Position numbers and translations under genes: made by a program
The notes under the pieces: model-generated
Told to the model about the DNA's origin: nothing
Seen by the model: the letters and a program-made list of their open reading frames with translations, nothing else
Database searches by the model: none
Shown here: positions 1-11,419 of the stretch, in pieces
How positions within the stretch are numbered: the first letter of the stretch is position 1
Layout of the letters: the number at the start of each line of letters is the position of its first letter
Source of the DNA: Nymphaea colorata
Taxonomy: Eukaryota > Streptophyta > Magnoliopsida > Nymphaeales > Nymphaeaceae
Direction: 5' to 3'
NCBI RefSeq assembly: GCF_008831285.2
Contig: NC_045141.1
Span: forward strand, 4,853,224-4,917,223
Length of the DNA: 64,000 nt

Positions 1-2
1 CA

Positions 3-95
3 AGAGAGATTCAGTTGCAGCCAGTCACTTCAGAAGATCAAGTCCCTGACATATTTACCAAAGGCTTGCCAGTGCAAACATTCACCGAGTTTTGA
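3..95 (+). pseudogene. Copia polyprotein, RNase H C-terminal end (5' part outside window)
   Basis: The frame from base 3 runs open to a TGA at 93-95 and encodes the last ~30 residues of a Ty1/Copia polyprotein. It contains the family signature DIFTKGLP just before the C-terminus. The protein would supply reverse transcriptase and RNase H for a retrotransposon, but only the tail lies in the window. A second copy of the same tail is at 25,866-25,960. The purine-rich tract and LTR follow directly, so this is the 3' end of an element on the plus strand. Whether the part outside the window is intact cannot be seen. Confidence 0.85.
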
Positions 96-141
96 AGAAT
101 GTTAAGAGTCGTGAGCAGAGAGTTGGTAATGAGGGGGAGAT

Positions 142-653
142 TGTAAAGAGTCATCACTGACTCTCTTGGAAGAGTCGAGATGACCCAAGAGGCATCGAGC
201 CTCTTCCTTTTTGTAAGTCGGTGAAAGTGTCCTTTGTAAGTCGATGCTTCTGTAATGATTAAAGAAAAAAAATATGTATAAAATAAAAATATGAAAATTG
301 GTGGAAACATCCACCACCGACTAATCCTCCCTATAAATAGGGAAGGTGGGCATAGTGTGTGAGCAATGTGAGTTGGGTTGAGTCTTCTTCGAGCTAAAGT
401 GGGTGTGCTCATTTCGTGAGCTGCTTGGGTGATACGCATACAGCAAGATGTGTCTTCTTTTGTAAGTGGGTTAGCTCATTACATGAGCTACTGAGTTCAT
501 TTTGTGAACTTTATTGGTGTTGTTATTAAGTTCCTACTAAGTACATTTTGTTAAGAATTATTTTGGACATCGACACTCTGGCTGGATTTTCTCTGCATAA
601 GTTTGGGTTTGGATCTAAGTTATATCTAGGGCCCACAATTGATTTTTCCAACA
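142..653 (+). mobile_element. Copia 3' LTR (family 1, copy 1)
   Basis: The LTR starts TGTAAAGAGTC right after a polypurine tract (gagggggaga, 131-140) and probably ends ...TCCAACA near 653. A TATA box (CTATAAATAG, 331-340) sits mid-LTR as expected for the U3 promoter. The same LTR family recurs at 26,003-26,530 with matching start, TATA box and a shared 3' motif around GGATCTAAGT. The exact right end is inferred from the TG...CA rule because no 5' LTR is in view. Confidence 0.8.
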
Positions 654-659
654 CCATTC

Positions 660-960
660 GGATCTCATGTACCATTTACCATATCGAGAGTATAAAGTGT
701 TCGCATGGTCAGGTTCCAATTTGAATTTCAATGAATATATATATGGATCCAGTTTCTAAATTCACAACTGAACCCAATCCAAACCCTACTTCTGAATCCA
801 TAATCCAAATTACAATTGGATGCTAAATCTTATTCAAAATTCGATCGGGTGATGTTTGTTAAATAAGTGAATCTTATCCAAAAATCAATTTGGATGCTAA
901 CTTTTTAAACTGTAATCCACATTCCAAATCCAAATCCTAGTCAAATTTAACAATGAAAAC
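660..960. repeat. Degenerate 'AATCCAAAT'-type oligomer island
   Basis: This stretch is built from loosely repeated words such as AATCCAAAT, TGAATCC and CCAAATCC. It has no ORF. Similar islands occur at about 29.3, 30.4-30.9, 35.0-35.3, 52.75-53.15, 56.25-56.7 and 57.4-57.85 kb. Confidence 0.6.
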
Positions 961-1424
961 CAAAAATTTAACTTTGTCAAAAACAACATTCAATTATATG
1001 AGGAATGGGTGTTGCTAAAGATTTATTTATTTTGATGTACCGTGTAGCATGAGAAAGGACATCGTAACTAGATTCAGATATATAGTATAGCGTATGAGAC
1101 ATTTTAATCCAGTTCAGGATGTACTGCGCCAAAATCGAGTTTTATATTTGACTGTATCCTAATAAAAATCCAACCCAATCACATATGGGTTGCAAGTCTT
1201 AGACTAGTCCAACCAAAAGTCGACTCGATTCCCCTCGTCGATCTGATGCTTGTTGTTGTAGTCCATATTCATACGGTACAATCTTTTCATACCCATGTTT
1301 GTATAGGTAAATCGTTCTCTGAAGGGTGTCATTAATTTATATATAAAAGGTGTTGCCAATGAATCTGAGTGAGAAACGAGTTCCTTGGGCAGCCATTCAG
1401 GAAGTTCGCAGATGTGAACTAGAC

Positions 1425-1730
1425 TAGGGCATCGGGCAGGCCCGGCCAGATAAAAATCAAGCCCGGGTCAACCCGACGCCCAAATCCGAGCTCTGGCCTG
1501 GGCCCAATACCCGACACTCAAGCCCGGGGCGGGGCCTTGCCTAGACCGATGCAGTAAAATAAAAGAAAAATTTTTAAAATATAAAATAAAAAATTTTGAA
1601 TATAAAATACAGTTTTTATAATAAAATATGTATTATTATTAAATAGCAATAATAAAAAATAAAAAGTAAAAATTAATGAGACCAAATCAGACCGACCGAG
1701 GCCAAGCCGGTTGCCCAAGCTTAATGTGAA
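1425..1730. repeat. GC-rich foldback island with AT core
   Basis: The left part (1425-1550) is built of GGCCCGGG/GCCCGAC words. The centre is AT-rich, and the right part (1690-1725) reads as an imperfect reverse complement of the left (for example GGGCATCGGGC against GGTTGCCCAAGC). It looks like a foldback element of the same architecture as the islands at 31.05-31.39 and 48.77-48.91 kb. No coding capacity is seen. Confidence 0.5.
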
Positions 1731-2219
1731 CATTTGTGAGAAAGAAGATAGAAAATAAAGTCAAGGGCGATGTTCAGGTGGCGACTAGACGGCTAGTCCA
1801 TAAATTATAAAACAATATTAATGTGTGTCAGTATAGTTAACAGTGAAAATACTCATATTTAATAGTAAAAAGAAAACTTTTGTAAAGACAAAAAAAAGAA
1901 ATAAGAAAATGAAAAGACATTTTTTCAATAATTCAAAAAATGTTCTTTTTTTTTAAATGCAAATAGTTTTTTCCTGGAAGCAGTACTGGCAGTGGTGGGT
2001 CACGTGACATCTAGCACCAGACGAGTACGAGCCGATAAATTAATTAATTGCCGTCTGCCGACAAGAATGTAGGTGAGCCACATTTTAATGCAAGCAATCC
2101 CTGCTCCCTCTTAAAGTCTATGTCATCTCGCTGCTTGAATGGGAGTGTTATCTAGTTATGTCATCTGTCTCCAAATTATTCAAAACCTAACACCATTTAT
2201 GAAGCACAATTTATGAAGG

Positions 2220-2720
2220 TTTAGGATGCAGCATGGTATCCAAGGAAGAAATTTCTTTCAAACTTGCAGCCTGCTTCTACTTCTTTTGTTATAACAAAAG
2301 TTTTGTGATCACACACAGATGTGCTCACATCCCCAAGAAAAAATAAGAGTGAGCCATCCCTTGCTTTGAATGCAAGTAGCTATACTTAGGTGAACAGTTG
2401 ACTCATGAACTCGAGCTTGACTAGTTGTTTATGCCTTAGTTGTGGAGACATCTGGTTGTTGACGCTATTACTGCTTTTCTTGCTCTTCTTGTCCAAGTGG
2501 GATCTTGCTTCTGGCAATCATTTACAACAATGGTGGAGTTCCTAAATGATCCTTTAGAGCAGTCGTGTTGAATCTTCTCAAATAATAGTCATTAGATGAT
2601 TTTAGATTCGGAAAATCATATGCAACATTTATGAACTAATTCCTTTTTGCTGCAACTAATCCAATAGAAACGGCCTCATCCACCACATCCTCCATTAAAA
2701 ACAATCAAAAGGACAAGCCC
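2220..2720 (+). repeat. TNL 5'-flank repeat, copy 1
   Basis: This region upstream of the TIR exon is repeated at 23,640-24,030 and in part at 27,866-27,960. Shared words include GGCAATCATT, GTTCCTAAATG and CCTCCATTAAAAA. It is probably the promoter/5' flank of a duplicated TNL locus rather than a transposon, because it ends just before the TIR start codon. Confidence 0.65.
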
Positions 2721-2831
2721 TAGCAAGACTTTTTAGTTGGCCCCATGCCATTCCGTCTTCCTTATAGGCACTCTACCCCACAACAGCTTCAACCCTAAAG
2801 GAGTTTTTCCATTGCAATCGTATCCAAAGAA

Positions 2832-3158
2832 ATGAGGAGTTTTAGATACCTCCCCATCGCTGGCTGCGTCGCCGCCATCCTTGAGTGGATCAAAAATGCC
2901 ATAGAGGAGGCCCTTCAATCGCCATGGCTATTTGATCCAGCCATTATTCTTCCGATTCCAAAGCCTGTAGAGGTTGTAGAGCAGCCATCCTCGCCAACAG
3001 TAGCATTGTCCCCCTCTCCCAATGAGCAGCATGATTTTGATATTTTTCTGAGCTTAGAGAAGATGACACTCGGAATGGATTCACTGGCCATCTCTACGAG
3101 GCTCTCTGCGGACGGGGCTTGAAACCTGCATAGACAATGAAGATTTGCACAGAGGTGA
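2832..3158 (+). pseudogene. TNL immune receptor, exon 1 first part (N-terminus of TIR domain)
   Basis: An ATG at 2832 opens about 70 residues that include a hydrophobic stretch and a Pro/Ser-rich linker (VEVVEQPSSP). They lead into the TIR domain start (FDIFLS). Two frameshifts follow, near 3060 and 3126. Reading across them shows classic TIR motifs: DDTRNGFTGHLYEAL, then CIDNEDLHRGD. TIR domains of plant TNLs are NADases that signal after pathogen recognition. The exon stops dead at 3158 where a TRIM retroelement is inserted. The middle TIR section (the usual KWCLDEL region) is missing, and the TIR C-terminal part reappears at 8772. Seen: motifs and frameshifts. Inferred: one original gene from 2.8 to 14.1 kb. 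Confidence 0.85.
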
Positions 3159-3497
3159 TGTAACACCCCATAAAATTAGTCCCGTATCGAAGATTGTGAG
3201 GGATCTTCAAGGGCTTATAAAGGGAGGCCATTAATGAGATCATTGTCCTGGTTCCTAGCGTTTTTAGGATTGGAACCGAAACTGCTAGGCGGGTGGGTTG
3301 GGATCCGTCGAACCAGGGGCCCGAGCCCGGGAGTAGGTCGGGTTGTTATAGTGGTATCAGAGCCAGGTTCAACACTCAGACCTGGAGTGCCACATGCGCG
3401 GACGCATGTGCCTTAAGGGGGTGGATTGTAACACCCCACAAAATTAGTCCCGTATCGAAGATTGTGAGGGATCTTCAAGGGCTTATAAAGGGAGGCC
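3159..3497 (+). mobile_element. TRIM (miniature LTR retroelement) inside the TIR exon
   Basis: The first LTR is 3159-3350 (TGTAACACC...TTGTTATA). A primer-binding site for initiator tRNA-Met (TGGTATCAGAGCC, 3352-3364) follows, then a very short internal region and a polypurine tract (TTAAGGGGGTGGA, 3413-3425). The second LTR starts at 3427 and matches the first for about 71 bp with one mismatch, then ends at about 3497, so it is truncated. The total is only ~340 bp with no coding capacity, as in TRIM elements, which move using proteins of other retrotransposons. The near-identity of the LTR parts suggests a fairly recent insertion. Confidence 0.85.
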
Positions 3498-4666
3498 GAC
3501 CATTATTTTTTACTCATTTTTACAGATGTTGCTTTGATATCTCGAGTGAAACCCCTCCCCTTTTTTCCTTTACCTCAGAATCTAGGGTTGTTTCAAGATT
3601 TAAATGAAAAGTAGGACACTTGTCAACTAGATTGTTGAATATCTACCATTTGCAATAAAAAAAAAGCACCCACATGAACCAAAATGACAACCAGACTTGG
3701 ATCGACCTACCAGTGCTACCAGCTATGTTATGCCTCTAAAAACTACCTTATATGACAGGTGAAAGAAAATTTTGGCTTGGTTTCACAAATAAATATAACG
3801 GTCAGAAGAGCAACCAGAGTCTACAAGGTTACCTCATATGGTTGGATCGGCGTCCAGCCAGCGCATTATCAATTTAGAATCCGCAATGGCCGTGAGGGCT
3901 GTTGCCCACAATGAACCATGCACACATGGCTCCGCCGCTGCTTCTAATGGTAGAAATATTAAGCACAAACTGCACAAGATAGCCACGAAGCAGATTATTA
4001 GTGCCAGGAATCATGCTGCACGATTGATACCATTACTTGAATACATATACTTGAAAATTTCTAAATTATCAGGTTAAAAAGAAGGCTTTGTTTCAGTTTG
4101 CGTATGCGTGCGAAACAACTTCAATGGTCATCATCACTCATGAATTATATGTTCAGTCAATTCAACGTGCTTCTCTTGATATGGCTTTCATATAGGTGGT
4201 GATATTTGATATTCCAGTTGTACTGTTGCCGGATTTTTTTTTACACCGAACTTGTCTTCAAATATGAACCGGACCCTGCCCCTTAAATTTGGTGGTGGGT
4301 TTATAAATTTTCAGTCGGACAGGTGTGGTTTGACTAGTTAATGTTCCAAAACATTTAACTGGATTTGAAAAGAGTAAAGGAAACTGGATCCGGCAACTAA
4401 TCAGATTCAGATTCGAGTTTCATCTTTCATTACAGTAAATCTCCAGCCGAATTTAATCACATATGGTTTACAAGATTAAAAAAAAGAATAAGAAAAACTT
4501 ATATGTTGTAAAAAATTGCCTCATCTAGATGACATTAAAACGGAATTCTGCGTGCCAAAAGTTGTGATGGGTCATCTTCTACGTTCCAAAACATAGTGCG
4601 GCTACCATAACCCTTGACTCGATGGCCCTCCCACGACCAGAGGAGCTCAACTCTCACCCTTAGCTC

Positions 4667-4704
<38 letters not shown>

Positions 4705-5352
4705 CATTTTAGTATACTGGACCAACCTTTTAATGGTTGGATATCTCTGACCTCTCACTCTCTGTCAATGGGTAGCATTGTCAAGATATCCTTTTGATGG
4801 CCACTGGCATGCTTGTAATGAGCTATTCTGCACCAGCAACCCTAACAGCGAAAGCTGCCCATGATCACCACTGCTATGGCAGAAGCCGGAAAGTGGGGAC
4901 GAATATTATTGTCTCCATGCCAGAGAATGGAGGTGTAGTACTCTCGGGAAATACTCAGAGACGGGTCAGGCAGCTGTGGAGGGGCTCTATCCATGGTCCT
5001 CTGGCAAGCGGCTGTATCCTCCACCGGAACAGCCCCTAGGCAACCCATACCAGTAGGGGCGTGGGATTTGTAGCCTCGGACACCACTGCTGCACTTTTAT
5101 ATTTGAATATTTGGATGCATAATTGGAGTATTGATCTTCTTTTATTTTCAACATTTCGATGTATAATTGGAGTATTGATCTTTTATTATATTCAACATTT
5201 GGATGTATAATTGGAGTATTGATCTTAATATGCTTAACTTATGGACTTCTTATTGTTGCAGAGAGTTAGGGGTTTGGCCGGAATCACATTTTGTCTTGAT
5301 TCGTTTGTGCGCAAAACGTTCCCATATTTATTTCAAAAAGAGCAGCGTATGT
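3498..5352. other. No gene recognised; intervening DNA within the TNL locus
   Basis: Only short open frames are present (for example 3838-4077 and 4794-5039) and none has recognisable motifs. I looked for the missing middle of the TIR domain here and did not find it. A (TA)n microsatellite lies at about 4670-4701. Confidence 0.6.
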
Positions 5353-7030
5353 GAGATCATGTCAAGATCCCGTAATGATCTTAATATTTTTCAACCTAAA
5401 TATTGTACTCTTGGGGATTACACCTCTTACCCTAGTTTAGGGACTAAAATATTTTGAATTTTTGGATCATTGGTATTAGAATCATATGTCAGGAAAATAA
5501 TGGTATTGGAGATATGGAATCAGTCCGGTGAAAATTGAGAACATATCACAAACACACACATATATAGAGAGAGAGAGAGAAATCATCTAATAACATTAAT
5601 TATTTACCCTCTCAATAAAAATTTAGGAAGGTAAAGCAGTAGTTGAGACATCAAAGTATTGACATCAAAGAATCGACATGACATAATGATCATGTCCACC
5701 GATAGTAGGATGGGTGAATTAACAGGTGAGGCGGAGTCAGGAAGGACATGAATGGCGATCTTGCAACATCGAACTTCATCCCTCTATCGACTGCATCACT
5801 TTCTGCACACAGCATAACATACCATGAGGTGGACAAGAGTCATATCTTCCATGACATGCGACCACCTTTGAAAGACCAGAAAACAAATGATCCACCCTTC
5901 AGCAATCTCCTTATTGCATCCACAAAGCTTGCATCGTCTTGGAAATTGGAATCACTATTTCAACACCTGCATATGTTTGAACCTGGATCATGCAAGGAAA
6001 GAATTTGGATCTAGGGTCCATTCCATGTTTGGTAGCTGTAGCAAATATTTTAAAACACTAATACAATATAACAAGGAAATTTTGGTATTTGGGTGAGTGG
6101 AAAGGAACCCACATCCTGGGTGAGAGGCAGAATCCTACTCATTGCCCTTGTTTTGGGGTTCATGAACTTACGTTTATTTCCTTTAACTCGAGAGTACAGT
6201 TTGATGCCTTTTGTACTTCAAAGAAATAGCATATATAAGAATCAAACTAACTAACCAAGCTCTCATCCGCCTTCCTGCATGACGAACCACTTTATACCCT
6301 TTGACACATCAGTCTATATGTAGCTCCTCTATTGGGCAACTGCACGGCAGCAGTAAGAAGTCGTACGTTTTTATAATTGGAAACCCCACCGGTAAAAGTA
6401 GGTGCCCATGCAAACTAGGTTTGACAAGAAAATAGTTGCCATTACGATCCTTTACCTATTTGAATGCCTTGAACTAAGAAATGTGTAAGTCAGACTATGC
6501 TGGTCCGTCATAGGGATTGGGACCCAAGAGCCAATAGCATGGATCTTGAGAGATTCAACTTTCATGAGCCCTGAATTATGCAGGTAAGATTGGGACAGGC
6601 ATGGGTTTCATGAGGCCAGGGTTAAGATGGTAAAATAAGGGCAGGTAGACCTTTCCATATTACAAATAAATATGGAATGGTAGATCATCCTGAACGTAAC
6701 TTGGGCACATCCTGAAGGTGATGTCCGTTTTTATTTTTCGGTAAGGGGTTGTTTGAATATTGTCATCAACTTTCCATAGTTTTTCCTTTCATCCACAGTT
6801 TTTCACTCTTTTTGGGCGCCCAACATTCCCTTGTTTTCCTTTCATGTATCCATGGTTTTCCACCCTTTCCGGGTACCCAACACATACTTGCTCTGCGTTT
6901 TGCCTCAACATAATCCATTAAAAGAAAATGTAAATGTATTAGTTACATCTTCTAAAATGGGTAATATCTAGTTCATGTGGTCCTCTTGAAACTACTGATC
7001 AGCACACACAAGCACAAGGACACAGAAAAA

Positions 7031-7069
<39 letters not shown>

Positions 7070-7965
7070 CGGTGTTTACTTTTGAAGGAACTGAGATGAT
7101 TTGTCCAACCGCTTCTCTCTCTATCTTCCTTCTTGCATGCTCCACCATTTAATGAGTAAATAGAGACATGGAAGAATTCAATGTTGTCTTTAATTGAACA
7201 AAAAATGGGCTAGCACATGTATATGCATATACATATATAATACAGAGATGAAAAAAAGGTTGGCTGTCTACAGTCGAGATGAACAAAAAGTTGGCTTCAT
7301 TTGAACAAGTGTTTGTCAATGAAGAGGAGATATCGGAAAGAGGCCAAAGCCTCTCTTCTTTTCTCTTGTTCGTGAGGTCTAGAACTACTTTGGGACTTGG
7401 TGGAGAGTAGTATACCCCTCAACCAGAACATAGTGTATCCATATAACACAGAAATATAGCACCCATTGAAATGGAATTGATGACTGAACTTTCATCAACC
7501 TGCCAATCGAATCAGCTATACTATAGCCATTAGAAAAAGCCAGTCAAATCATAAAACAGCCAAAAGTCAGCTGGCTTCATTAAAGCTTTTTGAAAATGAC
7601 AATTATCATCAGCTATACTACACCCATAGAAAAGGTGGGCCAGTCCTAAAGCAGCCAAAATTCAGTTGGCTTCATTAAAGCTTTTTGAAAATGACAATTA
7701 GCAACCCTGTTAAGGAGTGATGTTTTTATAGTCCAAATCCATGTATAAAATATGTGACCTTCCCTGTATTGCCTTGGATCTTCAGATCTATCCTAGAATC
7801 CAACGTGTTTTATCAGATCATGGATATGTGGTTTGTAGATTTCATATCCACATGGCTGCTGAGATCCGCGTAAAGCATTGGTGGGAGCTCTCCTGCCTTT
7901 GTTAGAGAGTTCGATCGGCTGGCCTGTGGAACCAAACTGAGAGATTGAGATTCTTGCCGTTTGTG
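5353..7965 (+). repeat. Direct segmental duplication, copy A
   Basis: This ~2.6-kb segment is repeated in the same orientation at about 21,180-23,490. The match starts at GATCATGTCAAG and continues, with indels, through shared blocks such as CGACCACCTTTG, the GAGAGAGA run and AATCATGGATATGT. Neither copy holds a convincing gene. Copy A lies between the two TIR pieces of the TNL pseudogene. A (TA)n run is at about 7035-7068. Confidence 0.8.
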
Positions 7966-8432
7966 AGTTTGCTCGACACCTGATGTGAAATCAGAAGAGA
8001 TGGCAAAAAGCAAAGAGAAACCCCTCCACCGATGGCCGGGATTCCTCACAAAGAAGCCAAACCTTTGATCCGCAGTTCCATGTTGAATTCGATCATGTGC
8101 TTTCCCAAAAGCTAATCACCTGTCGCAGATCACCTTCTTTTCATTTTGCAATATTTAGTCATGAGCACCCCACACCGTCCACAAAGCCATTCAATCTGTT
8201 GCATGCCAATATAAGCTAATGAAAATTGGTATCCTAAATCAGTGAGAGAAACATACTTCTGTACAACTACGAGCCTGAATCCAATCCCAACATAATAAAT
8301 ATCTTATTACCAAATAGTATTCAAAAGTACTGTTTAGTCCAATTTGATAAAAACCTGGTTCGGAATTGCTAATGGGATTCGAGTTCCCTGGACCTGAGTT
8401 TGAACTTGAACTTCGACACACAAGAGAGAAAA

Positions 8433-8484
<52 letters not shown>

Positions 8485-8771
8485 CCTCTAACCATCCAAA
8501 CTTTTGTCAATCATAGTCGTATGATAGATTGTATTGGGTGGGTGTGGTTAAATAGACCATATTAGCGGTGTGCAAGTAGCCAGAGGGATTGTCCGCCCAT
8601 TATTTTTGTACTTTCTCTCTCTCATAGGAAACCAGTGGCCTTCACCCAAAAATATGCAGGTTCACAAACAAGAACTGTGTGAAACAAAGTCCAGGGAGGG
8701 AAAATTTGTTTTGTAGATGTGAAATAGAAATAAAAATATACAGAACGGTGGCTGGGCCTTTCCAACCTGCC
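7966..8771. other. No gene recognised; AT-rich DNA with (TA)n
   Basis: A long (TA)n microsatellite is at about 8437-8481. The word GGCTGGGCCTTTCCAACC occurs at 8751 and again at about 8841 inside the TIR exon, a short direct repeat 90 bp apart. Nothing coding is seen before 8772. Confidence 0.6.
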
Positions 8772-8977
8772 GAGTGCTCGGCCGGGAGGCTGATCATTCC
8801 CATCTTCTTCGGCGTCGAGCCTTCTCATGTTCGTCACCAGGCTGGGCCTTTCCAACCTGCCTTTAAATCATACCACAATGACAAGAAAGTGGACAAAGCA
8901 GAAGTGGACAAGTGGAGAGATGCCTTCAAGACAGTAGCCAATATTTCAGGCTACAGCCTCAAGGATGACGCCACTTG
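8772..8977 (+). pseudogene. TNL immune receptor, exon 1 second part (C-terminus of TIR domain)
   Basis: This open stretch encodes the end of a TIR domain: IPIFFGVEPSHVRHQAG corresponds to the usual IPIFYDVDPSDVR motif, followed by KWRDAFKTVANISGYSLKD. The exon ends at 8977 before GTATAT. Joining at phase 2 to the exon at 10,304 gives an unbroken frame (ACT TG|G CAT), which supports the splice site. Upstream, similarity begins abruptly near ECSAGRL, so the central TIR segment was lost when the exon was broken. A fragment 5.6 kb from its N-terminal partner cannot form a functional TIR. Confidence 0.88.
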
Positions 8978-8999
8978 GTATATATCCACTCATCTTGTT

Positions 9000-9030
<31 letters not shown>

Positions 9031-10303
9031 TTAGATCAGCAAAGCTAGCCGCTCCTGATTTAAATCGTCATGTGCCTGCGTCGGATAGACATGCTGGTAG
9101 TCAAAATTAAATATCAGCTTCAAGAAACTCCAATTTCCTCTTAATTACCCCATTTTTTGAAAAGGGTAAAGCTTATTTGAGAACAAGCAATAGCCATGGT
9201 GTAAATGAAGGTGATCTTCACTGTGAATTGAATTTGAACATAAATAGGTAGCAGTCCGTACGTAATTATGCAATGGTATGGTATGAATTGGGCATGTCAT
9301 AGGTCCTGCTGAATCTATTGAGGGATCAAATAGGAACGTGTCCTGGACGGGGTCGAATTAATTTTGTACTTTGTTTCCATATGATAGCTAGACACCTACT
9401 GTTGTCGGTTACCAATTTCTGTATGACTCGGTTCCCGCTATCATTCTTTTTGAATGAATATAGAGTTTAATTGATGTACAAGTGTCCAGATAAACTGGAC
9501 TTTCAAAGAAGCTTCATGCACTGACATTATTGTATAAAGTAATTCACCGATATTCTCGATTTTTTATCCGCCGTCATTCGCGCACTATAAATGTGGGTTT
9601 GGAATCACTGTTGATTCGAGTTGCGTTGTAGTCTTGCATCTCTAACTTCCTTCTTCTTCCTGCCCTTTATCAACAAGTAATTAGGCCTACACATGTCCTA
9701 CTTCTAGTCTTGTACCCCTTGCCTTGAGAGAGATTCAATACATGTTTAATGATGTTTGGGTTGGCTGTTGTGCTCAATAACATTCTTTACTGAATAAAAC
9801 TTAATTAAGTGGTAGAATTATTCTGCATAAGTTTTTTACACGAGGGTATATGATATCCAAGGACGAAACTTGGACATTTTATCGAGCCAACTTTCTCTTC
9901 GTTTATTATTTGGCATAAAAAAGTAATATAAGGTAGAAAATTCTTTTAGAGAATTGTATAGGAGTTTGATTAGTCCTTGCATACGTAAGAGAATTTTCAC
10001 AGAATTAACAAGAATTATCTTGCACATTAGACACGGCCATGTTTCTAGTGGGCCATATTCACGTGTTGCGCTGAGGGAAAGATTGGGGGTGTCAGATGTT
10101 AGAAATGTCATTTCTACTGATGATATTGCGGATGTAAAAGGCAACCAACTGTCCTTCACTAGAGAGGTTATTTTTTGAGAGATGTGTAAATCATTTGGAA
10201 ATTAATGTTGCTCGTCTGAATTGATTATTCTTCCCTCCTGTGTGACTACCAACATGGACAGGCAGCAAAATTGATGGTGTATTTTAATTTGGACTGCTCG
10301 CAG
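8978..10303 (+). other. Intron between TIR and NB-ARC exons
   Basis: GT at 8978 and CTCGCAG ending at 10,303 bound it, and the phase is consistent. It contains a (CT)n run at about 8999-9024. An unexplained open stretch at about 9954-10,178 reads like a protein (RIILHIRHGHVSSGPYSR) but has no ATG and no family I recognise. Confidence 0.75.
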
Positions 10304-11419
10304 GCATGAAGCAATGCTGGTGGAGAAAGTTGTCCACCACCTCCAGCGGCATCTAGACAGTGACCATCTGTTTGTGGCAGACAATCCGGTTGGAATGGAC
10401 TCTCGCACCAAGGACATGATGAAGCTGCTGCAAATTGAAAGAAATGGTGTAAAGATTGTTGGACTTGTGGGTACAGGCGGCATTGGGAAAACAACCATTG
10501 CCAAGGCTGTTTTCAACGAATTGTGCCCAAAATTTGGGTCAACCACCTTTCTTTCAAATATTAGGGAGTCTTGGAAACATGCGTTGTCAAAGATGCAACT
10601 AATGAAGCAACTCATGGAAGAGATCATGGACGACAGAGTCACACAAATACACAACCTTGATGCTGGGCAGCGCCTGTTCAGAGATAGAATTCCTCCTAAA
10701 AAAGTTCTAATAGTATTGGATGACGTTGACCATCTGAATCAATTGGTTCTAATTGGTTAGACAGCGTTTGCATCGGGAAGTCGGATAATTACGACAACCA
10801 GAGATGAAAGTGTGCTATCACTGTGTAAGGTCGACAGGGGCGGTACATACAAGCCAGAGCTGTTGGATCGTGATCAATCACTCCATCTCTTCAGGAGATA
10901 TGCTTTTCAGAGCAGTCATCAACAACAAGACATGTACGAAACAGGACATGTACGAGGACATACAATGGAAGGTTGTTGCAGTCACGGGTGGGTTGCCATT
11001 GGCCCTAAGAGTTTTTGGATCGTACCTCTCTGATAAGAGCGACCGGGATGAATGGAAAGATTATTTGGATAAGCTGCAACAGACCCCAGATCAAGACATC
11101 CAGAAATGTTTGCAAATAAGTTATGATGGACTGTATGGAGTTGAGAAAGAGATATTCTTGGACATCGCATGCATCTTCATTGGCCATGATCAAGTACAAG
11201 CATCTGTTATTGGGAAAGTTTAAATTGGCAACCAAGATCCGCAATTAAGGCCCTTCAAAAGAAGAGCTTCATTACGGTTCATGAGATGGAAAACTTGACA
11301 TGCACGACCTTATAAGGGACATGGGAAGAGACGTAGTTCGACAAGCCAAACCATACAAACCTTGGATGTGGAGCAGGCTATGCACAGCTGAGCACGCATT
11401 GAAAACATTAAAGGAAAAT
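10304..11419 (+). pseudogene. TNL immune receptor, NB-ARC exon
   Basis: The nucleotide-binding switch of the receptor is clear. It has a P-loop GTGGIGKTT (about 10,470-10,496), kinase-2 KVLIVLDDVD (about 10,703-10,730), RNBS-B GSRIITTTRDE (about 10,775), GLPLAL (about 10,986), the TNL-type FLDIACIFIG, and an MHD motif (MHDLIRDMG, 11,300). Kinase-2 ends in D, as in TNLs. Lesions: an in-frame TAG at 10,758-10,760; a 16-bp tandem duplication at about 10,929-10,960 that shifts the frame; a TAA at about 11,221 after another shift; and a shift near 11,290 just before the MHD motif. The exon ends at GT 11,420. Similarity is strong, so inactivation is probably not ancient. Confidence 0.93.

Noticed and set aside
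38-439. 133-codon minus-strand ORF at the left edge
   Set aside because: It lies antisense across a Copia tail and LTR and has no motif.
3159-3350. Cassandra element (TRIM with 5S rRNA in the LTR)
   Set aside because: I compared the LTR with the 5S promoter boxes and saw no match.
3352-3364. Possible tRNA gene fragment (TGGTATCAGAGCC)
   Set aside because: It is the initiator-Met primer-binding site of the TRIM; no cloverleaf can be formed.
3293-3607. 104-codon plus-strand ORF
   Set aside because: It runs through the TRIM LTR, PBS and second LTR, so it is fortuitous.
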